DNA from: Pseudomonadota bacterium | GTDB taxonomy: Bacteria > Pseudomonadota > Alphaproteobacteria > Rhodobacterales > Rhodobacteraceae | DNA: 62,319 nt | Assembly (NCBI GenBank): GCA_963205075.1 | Contig: CAUJIU010000032.1 | Location: 1 to 62,319 of the forward strand | Reading direction: 5' to 3' | Shown here: in pieces, positions 17,099 to 27,685 of the stretch | How the letters are laid out: each line of letters opens with the position of its first letter | How positions within the stretch are numbered: the stretch's first letter is position 1 | Notes under the pieces: model-generated | Told to the model about the DNA's origin: nothing | Database searches by the model: none | Seen by the model: only the letters and a program-made list of their open reading frames with translations | Program-made: the position numbers and the translations under genes

Positions 17099-18324
17099 CC
17101 GTCGGTCGCGGCGCGATACCAGCTGACGATCTCGGCGCGGGCCACATCGTCCATCTCGACCGCATTGGGCGGCGGCATCGCGTGGCTGACCCCCGCCGGA
17201 AGGTATATCCGCTGCGCGGCGCTGGCGACCTGGGCGGGCGTTTCCAGCATCACCCCCTTGGGCGGCCACATCAGCCCGGCGAAGTTCGGCTCGGCGGCGT
17301 GGCACATCGAGCAATGGCCGATCACCAGGTTCGACACATCCTCGAAGCCCGGCGCGGAGGCAAACCGCAGCGCATCGCCCTGCAGATGCACCTCGTCATC
17401 GCCCTCGTAGCGGAAGGCGGGCGCGGTCGAGAGCCAGGCGATCAGGATCATCAGGATCACCGTGACGCCCCAGGTCCAGGTCGGGTTGCCCCTGCGGCCA
17501 TGGACCGAGTTGAAATAATGCCGGATCGTCACCCCCATCAGGAAGATCAGGCTGGCGATGACCCAGTTGTACTGGGTGGCAAAGGCCAGCGGGTAATGGT
17601 TGGACAGCATCAGGAACAGCACCGGCAGCGTCAGGTAGTTGTTATGGGTCGAGCGCTGCTTGGCGATCTTGCCGTATTTGGCATCGGGCTTGCGGCCGGC
17701 CTGCAGATCGGCAACCACGATCTTCTGGTTGGGAATGATGATGAAAAAGACGTTGGCGCTCATCACCGTGGCGGTGAAGGCACCCAGATGCAAAAGCGCC
17801 GCCCGGCCGGTAAAGACCTGGGTATAGGCCCAGGCCATCGCCACCAGGATCACGTAAAGCCCGACCATCAGGCGGGTATTGTCATCGCCAAAGCGGCTCT
17901 TGCAGATGCGGTCATACAGCACCCAGCCCAGCGCCAGCGACCCGATCGAGATGATGGCCCCCTGCCAGACCGGGATGTCGAGCACGTTGGGGTCGATCAG
18001 GTACAATTCGCCGCCCAGGTAATAGACCACGAACAACAGCGCGAAGCCCGAGAGCCAGGTCGCGTAGCTCTCCCACTTGTACCAGACCAGGTCGGCGGGC
18101 ATCTGGTCGGGCGCCACCAGATATTTCTGCACGTGGTAGAAGCCGCCGCCATGCACCTGCCATTCCTCGCCATCGGCGCCGCTGGCCAGGTTGCGGTCGC
18201 GGTGCAGGCCGAGGTCCAGCGCGATGAAATAGAAGGACGAGCCGATCCAGGCGATGCCGGTAATGACATGCAGCCAGCGGACCGAAAGCTCTACCCATTC
18301 CATCAACACTGCGGCGTCGAACAT
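17095..18324 (-). CDS. puuD: Membrane urate oxidase with C-terminal cytochrome c domain, PuuD family
   Basis: Oxidises urate to 5-hydroxyisourate at the membrane and passes electrons toward the respiratory chain, replacing the soluble cofactor-free uricase. Eight or so hydrophobic segments fill the first 300 residues (WLHVITGIAWIGSSFYFIALD first). The C-terminal domain has one haem-binding CSMCH and a later methionine in GVSHAMPPPN as likely axial ligand. The start is the second ATG (MFDAAVLMEW), because GGGAG sits eight bases before it; the first ATG, 15 bases upstream at 18339, has no such site. It lies downstream of uraH on the same strand, so the first two steps of urate breakdown are made together. 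Confidence 0.85.
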   Translation of the reverse strand: MFDAAVLMEWVELSVRWLHVITGIAWIGSSFYFIALDLGLHRDRNLASGADGEEWQVHGGGFYHVQKYLVAPDQMPADLVWYKWESYATWLSGFALLFVVYYLGGELYLIDPNVLDIPVWQGAIISIGSLALGWVLYDRICKSRFGDDNTRLMVGLYVILVAMAWAYTQVFTGRAALLHLGAFTATVMSANVFFIIIPNQKIVVADLQAGRKPDAKYGKIAKQRSTHNNYLTLPVLFLMLSNHYPLAFATQYNWVIASLIFLMGVTIRHYFNSVHGRRGNPTWTWGVTVILMILIAWLSTAPAFRYEGDDEVHLQGDALRFASAPGFEDVSNLVIGHCSMCHAAEPNFAGLMWPPKGVMLETPAQVASAAQRIYLPAGVSHAMPPPNAVEMDDVARAEIVSWYRAATDG

Positions 18325-18426
18325 CAGATTGGCTCCCATTGGCTCGGCACAAGCTATACCGATCTGGAATTGTTTGTTAATCCATCAAACCGCGATTGCA
18401 GCCGGCAAGGTATTGAAAATGCCCTG

Positions 18427-18440
18427 GCCCGGCGCCGGGC
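18427..18440 (-). terminator. GC palindrome between uraH and puuD, weak hairpin
   Basis: GCCCGGCGCCGGGC is a perfect 14-base palindrome a few bases after the uraH stop. On the minus strand it is followed six bases later by TTTT. The loop would be tight and the T-run short, so only partial termination or RNA protection is plausible. Confidence 0.3.
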
Positions 18441-18444
18441 GGCC

Positions 18445-18804
18445 TCAGCTGCCCCGATAGGTCGAGTAGCCGAAGGGCGAGATCAGCAGCGGCACATGAT
18501 AATGCGCGCCCGCGTCCGAAATGCCGAAGCGGATCGGGATCACGTCGAGAAACCGCGGCGTCTCGGGCGCTGCCCCGGACTTGTCCAGATAACCGCCGGC
18601 GTGAAATACCAGCTCATATGTGCCCGGAAGGAAGTCTTCGGCGGGCAGGATCGGGGCGTCGGTGCGGCCATCGGCATTGGTGATCTTGCTGGACACAAGC
18701 CGCCGCTCCGCACCGGTGAGGCGAAACAGCTCGACCGTCATGCCCTTGGCGGGCTGGCCGCGGGCCGTGTCGAGAACATGGGTGGTCAGATATCCGCCGG
18801 GCAT
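18445..18804 (-). CDS. uraH: 5-hydroxyisourate hydrolase
   Basis: Transthyretin-like enzyme that hydrolyses 5-hydroxyisourate to OHCU, the second step after urate oxidation. It has 119 residues. The N-terminal [17 protein letters not shown] and the C-terminal YRGS tetrapeptide are family signatures, and the active-site histidine is in the former. The start [10 protein letters not shown] follows GGAG; the longer frame upstream lacks a site and family similarity. The gene diverges from the allantoinase/decarboxylase fusion gene. Confidence 0.9.
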   Translation of the reverse strand: MPGGYLTTHVLDTARGQPAKGMTVELFRLTGAERRLVSSKITNADGRTDAPILPAEDFLPGTYELVFHAGGYLDKSGAAPETPRFLDVIPIRFGISDAGAHYHVPLLISPFGYSTYRGS

Positions 18805-18961
18805 GATTGGCTCCATTTCATAGGCGCGCCCATCATGGCGGCGTTCGGGGCAAAAGGCGACAGGGTGGCGTGCAAGAGCGGTTTCGGGATTTCCTTGGAA
18901 GCAGCGTAGGTTATTCTGATCCATGGCAATATCAGAGTTTTCAGGCCAGAACGGAGCCGCA

Positions 18962-20374
18962 ATGAACCGCTACCCCCGCAACATGATCGGCTATGGCCCC
19001 CGCGCGCCTGACGCAGGCTGGCCCGGTGGCGCCAGAATCGCCATCTCGGTCGTGCTGAACTACGAGGAAGGCGGCGAGAACAACATCCTGCACGGCGATG
19101 CCGGGTCCGAGGCCTTTCTGTCCGATATCGCCGGGGCCAGCCCCTGGCCCGGCCAGCGGCACTGGAACATGGAATCGCTCTATGACTACGGCGCGCGGGC
19201 CGGGTTCTGGCGGCTGCACCGGCTGTTCACCGCGCAAAGCCTGCCCGTCACCGTCTACGGGGTCGCCTCGGCGCTCGCCCGCTCGCCCGAACAGGTCGCG
19301 GCGATGCAGGCGGCCGGATGGGAGATCGCCAGCCACGGCCTGAAATGGGTCGAGCATCGCGACATGGCGGAGGCCGAGGAACGCGCCCAGATCGCCGAGG
19401 CCATCCGCCTGCACACCGAAGTGACCGGCGCGCGGCCGACCGGCTGGTATACCGGGCGCTGCTCGGTCAACACGGTGCGGCTGACCGCCGAGGCCGGGTT
19501 CGACTGGATATCGGACGCCTATGACGATGACCTGCCCTACTGGATCCCGGCGGGCGAGCGTGACCAGCTGGTCATTCCCTACACGCTCGAAGCCAATGAC
19601 ATGCGCTATGCCACCGCGCCCGGCTATATCGAGGGCGAACAGTTCTTTACCTATCTGAAGGACACGTTCGACACGCTCTATGCCGAGGGTGCCGAGGGGC
19701 AGGCCAAGATGTTTTCCATCGGGCTGCATTGCCGCCTGATCGGACGGCCGGGCAAGCTGGCGGGGCTGAAACGGTTTCTCGACTATGCCAGGGGTCACGA
19801 AGGCGTCTGGTTCGCACGCCGGCTGGATATCGCCCGCCATTGGGCGCGGGCGCATCCGCCCGAACTGACAGAGCGGCCGACGGCGCTGGGCAAGGCGGCT
19901 TTCGTCGCGGCCTATGGCGGCATCTTCGAACATTCGGCCTGGATCGCGGAGCGGGCATGGGCGCTGGAACTCGGCCCGGCGCATGACAGCGCCGCCGGGT
20001 TACACAACGCGCTGGCGCGGGTGTTCCGCTCGGCCAGCCGCGATGAACGCCTGGGCGTGCTGCGCGCCCATCCCGACCTTGCCGGCAAGCTGGCGCAGGC
20101 CCGGCGGCTGACCGAGGACTCAACGCGCGAACAGGCGGGCGCGGGGCTGGACGCGCTGACCGATGCCGAGCGGGCGAAGTTCACCGAGCTTAACGCCGCC
20201 TATATGGCCAAGCACGGCTTTCCCTTCATCATCGCGGTCAAGGACAATACCAAGGCCAGCATCCTGCGGGCCTTCACCCTCCGCATCGACAACGATACCG
20301 AAACCGAATTCGCCACCGCCTGCGCCCAGGTCGAGCGCATCGCGATGTTGCGGCTGAAAGCGATCCTGCCATGA
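18962..20374 (+). CDS. puuE: Fusion of PuuE-type allantoinase and OHCU decarboxylase
   Basis: Two-domain enzyme of 470 residues. Residues 1-300 are a polysaccharide-deacetylase-fold PuuE domain ([20 protein letters not shown], then [11 protein letters not shown]), a metal-dependent allantoinase unrelated to AllB. From about residue 315 an OHCU decarboxylase domain follows, with the catalytic histidine in [12 protein letters not shown] and the motif AHPDLAGKL. It thus covers two steps, OHCU to S-allantoin and allantoin to allantoate, in reverse order along the chain. The start [10 protein letters not shown] is preceded by GGAG five bases away; an ATG 39 bases upstream is in frame but has no site. 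It overlaps allE by ATGA. Confidence 0.88.
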   Translation: MNRYPRNMIGYGPRAPDAGWPGGARIAISVVLNYEEGGENNILHGDAGSEAFLSDIAGASPWPGQRHWNMESLYDYGARAGFWRLHRLFTAQSLPVTVYGVASALARSPEQVAAMQAAGWEIASHGLKWVEHRDMAEAEERAQIAEAIRLHTEVTGARPTGWYTGRCSVNTVRLTAEAGFDWISDAYDDDLPYWIPAGERDQLVIPYTLEANDMRYATAPGYIEGEQFFTYLKDTFDTLYAEGAEGQAKMFSIGLHCRLIGRPGKLAGLKRFLDYARGHEGVWFARRLDIARHWARAHPPELTERPTALGKAAFVAAYGGIFEHSAWIAERAWALELGPAHDSAAGLHNALARVFRSASRDERLGVLRAHPDLAGKLAQARRLTEDSTREQAGAGLDALTDAERAKFTELNAAYMAKHGFPFIIAVKDNTKASILRAFTLRIDNDTETEFATACAQVERIAMLRLKAILP

Positions 20375-21192
20375 CCAGCTACGCCTTTCCGCCTGGCGGC
20401 ATGCCGCCCCTGACCGATGATCCGGCGAAGGCCGGGTCGGTCTTTACCACCGCCTATGCCTTCATCCCCGGCTCGACCATGCGCGATATCGTGGCGAGCC
20501 TCCTGCCCGGCTGGACCGGCACCCGCGCCTGGATCATCGCCCGGCCGCTGAGCGGCTTTGCCGAGACATTCGCCCAATACGCGGTCGAGGTGGCCCCCGG
20601 CGGCGGCTCGGACATGCCCGAGCCGGATGCGGGAGCCGAGGCGGGGATATTCGTCGCGCGCGGCACCATGCGGCTGATGCTGGACGGGCAGCCACACGAC
20701 CTTGCCCCCGGCAGCTACGCCTATATTCCGCCGGGGCGCGGCTGGGCGGTGCACAACCCCGGCGAGGCGCCGCTGCAATTCCACTGGATCCGCCGCCGCT
20801 ATCAGCCCGCCGCCGGACTGGGCCTGCCCGACCCGATCCTGACCTCGGACGCGGAAAGCCCGTTCAACTACATGCCCGGCACCCGCAAATGGGCGACCCA
20901 GCGCTTTGCCGATCCGGCCGACCTGCGCCATGACATGCATGTCAACATCGTCACCTTCCAACCCGGCGGGCGCATCCCGTTTGCCGAGACCCACATCATG
21001 GAGCATGGGCTCTATGTGCTTGAGGGCACGGCAGAATACCTGCTGAACCGCGACTGGGTCAGCGTTGGCCCCGGCGATTTCATGTGGCTGCGCGCCTATT
21101 GCCCGCAGGCCTGCATCGCCACCGGCACGGGGCCGTTCCGCTACCTGCTCTACAAGGACGTCAACCGCCATCCGGGGCTGACCCTGCCATGA
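20371..21192 (+). CDS. allE: (S)-ureidoglycine aminohydrolase
   Basis: Bicupin enzyme that releases ammonia from ureidoglycine to give ureidoglycolate, 273 residues. The C-terminal cupin carries the manganese ligands in AETHIMEHGLYVLEG (glutamate and two histidines) with a glutamine further on in CPQACIATG. The N-terminal cupin has PPGRGWAVHNPG. The ATGA overlaps at both ends show one transcript with puuE and allA. The enzyme that makes ureidoglycine (allantoate amidohydrolase) is not in the window. Confidence 0.88.
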   Translation: MTSYAFPPGGMPPLTDDPAKAGSVFTTAYAFIPGSTMRDIVASLLPGWTGTRAWIIARPLSGFAETFAQYAVEVAPGGGSDMPEPDAGAEAGIFVARGTMRLMLDGQPHDLAPGSYAYIPPGRGWAVHNPGEAPLQFHWIRRRYQPAAGLGLPDPILTSDAESPFNYMPGTRKWATQRFADPADLRHDMHVNIVTFQPGGRIPFAETHIMEHGLYVLEGTAEYLLNRDWVSVGPGDFMWLRAYCPQACIATGTGPFRYLLYKDVNRHPGLTLP

Positions 21193-21674
21193 GCGACCTG
21201 CGGATCGAGCCGCTGACCGCCGCCGCCTTCGCACCTTTCGGCGATGTGCTGGAGGCGCGCGGCGCGGCAGACCGGATCATCAACCAGGGGATGTGCGGGC
21301 GCTATCACGACCGGGCGCGGCTGGATTTCGGCCCCGGCGGGCGGGCGGGGATCAGCATCTTTCAGGCCCGGACCCGCAGCCTGCCCTACCGGCTCGATCT
21401 GGTCGAGCGGCACCCCGAGGGCAGTCAGGCCTTCCTGCCGATGACCGATGACCCGTTTCTGGTGATCGTGGCCGAGGCGGGGCCGGACGGCCCGACCGGC
21501 CTGCGCGCCTTCATCACCGATGGCGCGCAAGGGGTGAACCTGCATCGCGGCACCTGGCATGGGGTGCTGACGCCGCTGTCGGGCAGCGGGCTGTTTGCGG
21601 TGGTGGACCGGATCGGCACCAGCGCCAATCTGCAAGAATATCCGCTGGACCCGGCGATCATCGTGCGCGCCTGA
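21189..21674 (+). CDS. allA: Ureidoglycolate lyase
   Basis: Splits ureidoglycolate into glyoxylate and urea, the last step of the pathway here. The protein has 161 residues, the family's usual length. Recognisable stretches are FAPFGDVLEARG near the N-terminus, the ligand-like VERHPEGSQAFLPM, and GVNLHRGTWHGVLTPL, which carries conserved histidines. It starts at the ATG overlapping the allE stop. It ends 11 bases before the stop of the convergent oxoprolinase gene. Confidence 0.88.
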   Translation: MSDLRIEPLTAAAFAPFGDVLEARGAADRIINQGMCGRYHDRARLDFGPGGRAGISIFQARTRSLPYRLDLVERHPEGSQAFLPMTDDPFLVIVAEAGPDGPTGLRAFITDGAQGVNLHRGTWHGVLTPLSGSGLFAVVDRIGTSANLQEYPLDPAIIVRA

Positions 21675-21685
21675 GCCGGCCTGCC

Positions 21686-24600
21686 TCAGACCTTGCCCCA
21701 GCCGCCGCCGCCGGGCGTCTCCATCCCGAAAGCGGCCCCGGCCGGCAGGTCGATCTCGTCATTGCCTGCCAGTTCACGCCGGCTGCCATCGGGCATCACC
21801 GCCCAGTTGCGCCCCACCGCGCCCGACGCGCCACCATCGCCGCCAAAGGGCGGCACCACCCGGTGCGAGCAGAGCGTGGTCACCGTCAGCGGCTCCAGAA
21901 ACCGCAGCACCCGCCGCGCGCCGTTGCCGCCGGCCCAGCGGCCCGCGCCGCCCGAGCCATGCCGGACCGAGAATTCTTCCAGCCGCACCGGAAAGCGCTT
22001 TTCCAGGATTTCGGGGTCGGTCATGCGGGTGTTGGTCATGTGGCTCTGCACCGCGTCGCAGCCCGCAAATCCCGGCCCGGCCCCGGTGCCGCCGGCAATG
22101 GTCTCGTAGTTCTGGAAGCGGTCATTGCCCCAGATGAAGTTGTTCATGGTGCCCTGGCTGCCCGCAATCACCCCCAGCGCCCCGAAGAGCGCGTTGCAGG
22201 CCGCCTGCGAGACCTCGGTATTGCCCGCGATCACCGCCGCCGGATAGCGCGGGTTGAGCATTGACCCCTCGGGCGCGACGATGTCGAGCGGCTTGAGGCA
22301 GCCTTCGTTGAGCGGGATATCGGAGCCCACCAGCGTGCGGAACACGTAGAGCACCACCGCGCGGCAGACCGCGAAGGGGGCGTTGTAATTGCCCGCGTGC
22401 TGGGCGCTGGTGCCGGTGAAATCGACCCGAGCCGAGCGTGCCGCGCGGTCGATGGTGACCTGCACCTCGATCTGCTGGCCGGTATCCATCGGATAGCTGA
22501 AGCGCCCGTCGCCCATCCGGTCGATGACCTGGCGCACGCTTTCCTCGGCATTGTCCTGCACATGGCCCATATAGGCGGTGACCACATCGGCGCCGTAGGT
22601 CCGGCAGATGCCCAGAAGCGCGCGCCGCCCGGTTTCGTTGGCGGCGACCTGCGCCTTAAGGTCAGCCATGTTCTGATCGGGCGAGCGGCAGGGATAGCGC
22701 CCCGATGCCAGCACGGCGCGGGCCTCTGCTTCCAGCAGCCGCCCGGCGCGGACCAGTTGCACATCGTCGATCAGCACCCCCTCGTCGTCGATATGGGTGC
22801 TGTCGGGCGGGGCCGAGCCGGGGGTGCGCCCGCCGATATCGGCGTGATGCCCGCGCGAGCCGAGCCAGAAGGCGGGTTTGCCGCCGACAAAGACCGGCGT
22901 GACCACGGTCACATCGGGCAGATGCGTGCCGCCGTTATAGGGCGAGTTGAGCATGTAGGCGTCGCCCTCGACGGCGTCCGGCCAGTCGCGCATCACCGTC
23001 TTGATCGCCGCCGACATCGAGCCCAGATGCACCGGCACATGCGGCGCATTGGCGACCAGATCGCCCTCTGCATCAAAGATGGCGCAGGAAAAATCGAACC
23101 TTTCCTTGATGTTGACCGACCACGAGGTGTTGGCCAGCGTGGCACCCATCTGGTCAGCGATCGACATGAACAGGTTGGACATCACCTCGAGTAGCACCGG
23201 ATCGGCCGAGGTTCCGGCCGAGGCGGCGCGCTGCATCGGCGCGGTGCGGGTCAGCACCAGGTTGGCATGGGCGTCGATCTCGGCCGACCAGCCGGGCTCG
23301 ACCACGTTGGTGCCCGTGGGCTCGGTGATGATGGCGGGCCCGGCGATGCGGCGGCCCCGCGTCAGCCCGGCCCGGTCAAACAGCGGCGCGGCCAGACGCT
23401 GACCCTCGCGGTAGATCCGCGCGGTGGCAAGCGGGCCGGTATCGGTGGCGGGCAGCGGCATCGCGGGCAGGGCGCTGCCCGCGCCAATGGCCTCGACGCT
23501 GATCATCTCGAACAGGATGGCGCGTTCGGGCGAGGCAAAGCCGAAGCGGGCCAGATGCGCGGCCTCGAAGCCCGCGCGCATCTCGGCCTCGGTGCCGAAG
23601 GTGACCTCCAGCGCCTGATGCGAGCCGTCATAGCGCAGATGCACCCGCGCCTCGGTGCGCGCCACCTGCGCGCCTTGGGCGGTGACCTCGTCGCCGGCTT
23701 CGGCCAGCAGCGTGTTGATGGCCGCCTGCGCGCCCGCCACGTCGCCAATGGGCGCATCATGCTGCGCCTCGCGCAGGGCGCGGATCTCGGCCAGCCCCAT
23801 GCCAAAGGCCGAGAGCACCCCGGCAAAGGGATGGACCAGCACCCGCCCCATCCCCAGCGCATCGGCGACCAGGCAGGCATGCTGCCCGCCCGCGCCGCCA
23901 AAGCATTGCAGCGTGTAGCCGGTCACGTCATGGCCGCGCTGGACCGAGATCTTCTTGATGGCATTGGCCATGTTGTCGACCGCGATCCGCAGGAATCCCT
24001 CGGCCATGTCCTCTGGCGTCCTGGCGGGCTGGCCGGTGGCCTCGGCCACCTCGCGGGCCAGCGCCTCGAAGCGCTGGCGCACCACATCAGCGTCCAGCGG
24101 CAGAGTTCCCTCCGGTCCGAATACCGCCGGAAAATGCGCAGGGTCCAGCTTGCCCAGCATGACGTTGCAATCGGTCACGGTCAGCGGCCCGCCCCGGCGA
24201 TAGCAGGCCGGGCCGGGATCGGCGCCCGCGCTTTCCGGGCCAACCTGAAAGCGTCCGTCGCGGAAGCTGCAGATCGAGCCGCCGCCGGCGGCGACGGTGT
24301 GGATATCCATCATCGGCGCGCGCATCCGCACGCCGGCAACCTCGGTCTCGAACGACCGCTCGAAGGCGCCGGCATAGTGGCTGACATCGGTCGAGGTGCC
24401 GCCCATGTCAAAGCCGATCACCCGGTCATGGCCGGCAGCCTCGGCCGTGCGCACCATGCCGACGATGCCGCCCGCCGGGCCTGACAGGATCGCGTCCTTG
24501 CCCTGAAACAGCGCCGCATCGGTCAGCCCGCCATTGGACTGCATGAACAGGAGCCGGTCGCAGACATTGCCGATATCCAGCGCATCGGCCAGTCGGGACA

Positions 24601-25255
24601 CGTAGCGCCGCAGGATCGGCGAGAGATAGGCATCGACCACCGTGGTATCCCCGCGCCCCACCAGCTTGGCCAGCCGCGACACCTGATGCGAGACCGAGAT
24701 CTGGGTGAAGCCCATCTCATGCGCCAGTTCGGCCACGCGCAATTCGTGCGCGGGGTTGAGATAGCTGTGCAGAAAGGCAATCGCCACCGAACGCAGCCCC
24801 TCGGCATGGGCAGCCGCAAGGGCCGCGCGGGCGCCCTCAAGATCGAGTGCGGTGATTTCCGCGCCTTCGGCGCCGAGCCTGCCGCCAACCTCCGCGACCC
24901 GGCGAAAGAGCAGGTCCGGCCGCCGCACCTCCAGATCGAACAGGCGCGGCCGGTTCTGGTAGCCGATGCGCAACAGGTCGCCGAAGCCGCGGGTGATGAG
25001 CAACAGCACCGGCTCGCCCTTGCGCTCCAGCAGGGCGTTGGTGGCCACGGTCGTGCCCATCTTGACCGCCGCGATCGACCCCGGCGCGGGCCGCGCGGTG
25101 CCCATCAGGTCGGCGATGCCCTGCACGGCGGCGTCGCGGTAGCGCTCGGGGTTTTCGGACAAGAGCTTGTGGGTCACGAGGCTGCCATCGGGCCTGCGCG
25201 CCACGATGTCGGTGAAGGTGCCGCCCCGGTCGATCCAGAAATCCCAGCGGCTCAA
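21686..25255 (-). CDS. 5-oxoprolinase/hydantoinase-type protein, HyuA-HyuB fusion (TTG start)
   Basis: Large ATP-dependent amidohydrolase of 1189 residues. Residues 1 to about 680 are the HyuA part ([41 protein letters not shown] as nucleotide-binding motifs). From about 685 the HyuB part follows ([44 protein letters not shown]). The fused form is usual for 5-oxoprolinase (5-oxoproline to glutamate); hydantoins are an alternative. The start is TTG ([11 protein letters not shown] follows), overlapping the sulfatase stop as TTGA, with GGAG eight bases before it. Longer in-frame starts would run through the sulfatase gene. The link with the upstream hydrolase suggests the substrate comes from a sulfo- or phospho-compound, but nothing proves it. 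Confidence 0.85.
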   Translation of the reverse strand: MSRWDFWIDRGGTFTDIVARRPDGSLVTHKLLSENPERYRDAAVQGIADLMGTARPAPGSIAAVKMGTTVATNALLERKGEPVLLLITRGFGDLLRIGYQNRPRLFDLEVRRPDLLFRRVAEVGGRLGAEGAEITALDLEGARAALAAAHAEGLRSVAIAFLHSYLNPAHELRVAELAHEMGFTQISVSHQVSRLAKLVGRGDTTVVDAYLSPILRRYVSRLADALDIGNVCDRLLFMQSNGGLTDAALFQGKDAILSGPAGGIVGMVRTAEAAGHDRVIGFDMGGTSTDVSHYAGAFERSFETEVAGVRMRAPMMDIHTVAAGGGSICSFRDGRFQVGPESAGADPGPACYRRGGPLTVTDCNVMLGKLDPAHFPAVFGPEGTLPLDADVVRQRFEALAREVAEATGQPARTPEDMAEGFLRIAVDNMANAIKKISVQRGHDVTGYTLQCFGGAGGQHACLVADALGMGRVLVHPFAGVLSAFGMGLAEIRALREAQHDAPIGDVAGAQAAINTLLAEAGDEVTAQGAQVARTEARVHLRYDGSHQALEVTFGTEAEMRAGFEAAHLARFGFASPERAILFEMISVEAIGAGSALPAMPLPATDTGPLATARIYREGQRLAAPLFDRAGLTRGRRIAGPAIITEPTGTNVVEPGWSAEIDAHANLVLTRTAPMQRAASAGTSADPVLLEVMSNLFMSIADQMGATLANTSWSVNIKERFDFSCAIFDAEGDLVANAPHVPVHLGSMSAAIKTVMRDWPDAVEGDAYMLNSPYNGGTHLPDVTVVTPVFVGGKPAFWLGSRGHHADIGGRTPGSAPPDSTHIDDEGVLIDDVQLVRAGRLLEAEARAVLASGRYPCRSPDQNMADLKAQVAANETGRRALLGICRTYGADVVTAYMGHVQDNAEESVRQVIDRMGDGRFSYPMDTGQQIEVQVTIDRAARSARVDFTGTSAQHAGNYNAPFAVCRAVVLYVFRTLVGSDIPLNEGCLKPLDIVAPEGSMLNPRYPAAVIAGNTEVSQAACNALFGALGVIAGSQGTMNNFIWGNDRFQNYETIAGGTGAGPGFAGCDAVQSHMTNTRMTDPEILEKRFPVRLEEFSVRHGSGGAGRWAGGNGARRVLRFLEPLTVTTLCSHRVVPPFGGDGGASGAVGRNWAVMPDGSRRELAGNDEIDLPAGAAFGMETPGGGGWGKV

Positions 25256-26913
25256 TGCTTGTCTCCGTCCGGGGTGTAATCCGCGCCTGCGGGTCCGCGA
25301 TAGCGCGACAACAGCTCGGGATCGACCTCGGACCCGTCCCAGAGAAAGTGCAGGATGCCCCTGCGCACCGAACCCTCGCGCCGCGCGGCGATGTCGGCGT
25401 CGGACACGGTGACGCGCTGCGACATGCGCCGCGCCCACTGGCCCAGACGGTCATACATGCGGGCGATGACCTCCCCATGATCGGGGCTGCCGCCCAGATC
25501 ATTGTATTCGTGCGGATCGGCCTGCTGGTCGAACAGCATCGGGCGGAACCCGCCCTCGGCATGGACGAATTTCCACCGCCCGTCGGCGATCATGAACAGC
25601 CGCGCGTCGCGCGGGCTGACGCCCAGCTCGGTGCAGGCCGGGGTCATCGAATAGTCATATTCGCTGACCGCGAACTCGCGCCAGTCGGGGCGCTGGCCGT
25701 GGATCAGCGGCATGAGCGAGCGCCCTTCCACGATGTGATCAGGCACCTCTCCGCCCGCCGCCTCGATGAAGGTGGCGGTCAGGTCGATCAGCTCGACCAG
25801 CGAGGTATCGACCGTGCCGCGCGTGGCATCCGCCTGAGGCGAGGGATCATAAACGATCAGCGGCACCCGCACCGAGGGGTCGTGAAACAGGTCCTTCTCG
25901 CCCAGCCAGTGGTCGCCCAGATAGTCGCCATGATCGGAGGTCAGCACGATCATGGTATCCTTGTCGCGCCCCGTGGCCTCCAGATGGTCAAGCAGCCGGC
26001 CAAGCTGGTCATCGCATTGCGCGATCAGGCCCATATAGGCGGGGATGACCCTGGCGCGGGCCTCGTCGCGCTGGAAGACGGCGGCGATCCTGTTGGCCAT
26101 GAAGGCCCCGTAGACCGGATGCGGGTCCTGCCGCTCGCGGTCGCTGCGCTGGGGCGGCAGCACATGCTCGGGCCCGTAGAGCGCATGGTAGGGCGCGGGC
26201 ACGATATAGGGCCAGTGCGGCTTGATGTAGCTCAGATGCGCGCACCACGGGCCGGGATGGCTGTCGATGAAATCGATGGCGCGGCTGGTAAGCCAGGGGG
26301 TCTCGCTGTCTTGCTCGAGGATGTTGGCGGGCTTGTCGGCATTGGCGGTGAGCCAGCCGGTGGCGATGTCGCCGTCATCGATCCCGGCATTGGCGAAGCT
26401 GGCCCAGGGGTTGTCGCCGGGATAGCCGCGCGACTTGAGGTATTCGTTATAGGGCGAGCGGCGGCTGTCATAGAAGCCGTCCGGCCCCTCGGCCCAGAGC
26501 CCGTCATCGCGGGTCCAGAGGTCAAAGCCGCATTCCGCCTGCCGCGCGCCGATCACGCTGTCGGGGGCGAGGCCGAGGCGGGCCATGCCGGCGGCATCGG
26601 CCCGCATATGGGTCTTGCCGATCAGCCAGCACTCCATCCCGGCGGCGCGCAGATGGTCGCCCAGGGTCTGCTCGCCCACCCGCAGCGGAAAGCCGTTCCA
26701 CTGCGCCCCGTGCGACGAGGCGTAGCGCCCGGTATAGGCCGACATGCGCGAGGCGCCGCAAACCGGGGACTGCACATAGGTGCGCTCGAAGCGCACGCCG
26801 CTGGCGGCCAGCCGGTCGAAATTCGGGGTCCGCAGATGCGGGTGGCCGGTGCAGCCCAGATAATCGAACCGCAACTGGTCATACATGATGAACAGGATGT
26901 TCTTGGCCGCCAT
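25252..26913 (-). CDS. Sulfatase-family hydrolase (arylsulfatase/phosphonate monoester hydrolase type)
   Basis: Alkaline-phosphatase-superfamily hydrolase of 553 residues. The formylglycine-forming cysteine lies in [14 protein letters not shown], matching C-x-A-S-R. Metal ligands appear in the N-terminal [12 protein letters not shown] and in the later [15 protein letters not shown]. No signal peptide follows the start [13 protein letters not shown], so it is probably cytoplasmic. That fits the phosphonate monoester hydrolase or choline-sulfatase-like groups better than secreted arylsulfatases. A formylglycine-generating enzyme is not in the window. It is the first gene of a two-gene unit and is translationally coupled to the oxoprolinase by TTGA. 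Confidence 0.82.
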   Translation of the reverse strand: MAAKNILFIMYDQLRFDYLGCTGHPHLRTPNFDRLAASGVRFERTYVQSPVCGASRMSAYTGRYASSHGAQWNGFPLRVGEQTLGDHLRAAGMECWLIGKTHMRADAAGMARLGLAPDSVIGARQAECGFDLWTRDDGLWAEGPDGFYDSRRSPYNEYLKSRGYPGDNPWASFANAGIDDGDIATGWLTANADKPANILEQDSETPWLTSRAIDFIDSHPGPWCAHLSYIKPHWPYIVPAPYHALYGPEHVLPPQRSDRERQDPHPVYGAFMANRIAAVFQRDEARARVIPAYMGLIAQCDDQLGRLLDHLEATGRDKDTMIVLTSDHGDYLGDHWLGEKDLFHDPSVRVPLIVYDPSPQADATRGTVDTSLVELIDLTATFIEAAGGEVPDHIVEGRSLMPLIHGQRPDWREFAVSEYDYSMTPACTELGVSPRDARLFMIADGRWKFVHAEGGFRPMLFDQQADPHEYNDLGGSPDHGEVIARMYDRLGQWARRMSQRVTVSDADIAARREGSVRRGILHFLWDGSEVDPELLSRYRGPAGADYTPDGDKH

Positions 26914-27054
26914 GATGTCCCCCGCTTCGCTGGTGCCACCCAAACCCGAAAGGCTGCGCGGCACAAGGGCGGGCGGGCCGCGACCCTTGGGGCGGTCCGC
27001 CTGCATTTGCGTCGATTTGTTACCGGATTTCGTGCTATGAGGAACCGTGGGATC

Positions 27055-27074
27055 GCCAGTTGTTAACAGCTGGC
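27055..27074. promoter_or_regulatory. 20-base near-perfect palindrome upstream of a small secreted protein gene
   Basis: GCCAGTTGTTAACAGCTGGC matches its reverse complement at 18 of 20 positions. It lies 35 bases before the start at 27110, in the 196-base divergent space next to the sulfatase gene. It could be a repressor site for either side or a leader hairpin; no matching regulator gene is adjacent. Confidence 0.4.
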
Positions 27075-27109
27075 GCCCAGACTGGTCACTGCGGCTGTGG
27101 GAGTTCGCA

Positions 27110-27616
27110 ATGACTGTTTCAAAGGGTGACAAGGCGTCTTCGGGCGCCGATGGTGCTTGTCCTAGGTATGCTTGGCTGGCGCGGATCCTGTCGGCGCCGC
27201 TGCTGGTCGTCTGGCTCATCGGGCCGTTCGGCATCGAGGCGGCAGGGGCCGGCACGCTGACCGTGCGCGACGATACCGGCGGCAGCATCCTGGCCCGCGC
27301 GGTCGAGGTGCAGGGCGCGATCCGCTCGGGCGAACATATCCGCATCACCGGCAATTGCTGGTCGGCCTGCACCATGTATCTGGCGGTTCCCGGCACCTGC
27401 GTCACCCGCGGGGCGCGGCTGGGCTTTCACGGTCCGTTCGGGGCGTCGGGCGAACTGGAGAGCGGCTCGTTCGAGCTGATGTCGGGCCTGATGGCAGACC
27501 ATTATCCGCAACCGATCCGCGATCTGTTCCTCACCCAGTGGCGGCACTCGCGGCGGCTGACCATGCTGAGCGGCAGCGAGTTGATCCGCATCGCCGGCGT
27601 GCCCGAATGCGCCTGA
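27110..27616 (+). CDS. Small exported protein with ClpP/crotonase-like motif, function unknown
   Basis: Protein of 168 residues. A hydrophobic stretch (LLVVWLIGPFGIEAAGAG, about residues 29-46) suggests a signal peptide or one membrane anchor, so the rest would be periplasmic. The mature part contains ITGNCWSACTMYLAVPGTC and then GARLGFHGP. This resembles a family of predicted periplasmic proteins with a ClpP/crotonase-like fold, in which the serine is in the place of a nucleophile; the match is by eye only. The start was chosen because GGGAG stands seven bases before it; a GTG 63 bases upstream is possible. The next gene starts 69 bases downstream. Its role is unknown. Confidence 0.6.
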   Translation: MTVSKGDKASSGADGACPRYAWLARILSAPLLVVWLIGPFGIEAAGAGTLTVRDDTGGSILARAVEVQGAIRSGEHIRITGNCWSACTMYLAVPGTCVTRGARLGFHGPFGASGELESGSFELMSGLMADHYPQPIRDLFLTQWRHSRRLTMLSGSELIRIAGVPECA

Positions 27617-27685
27617 GGCCATTGCCGGTTGAGTGTGCCCGGTCGGTCATTTAACATCCCGCCACCGGTTTGCGGGAACGGATTG

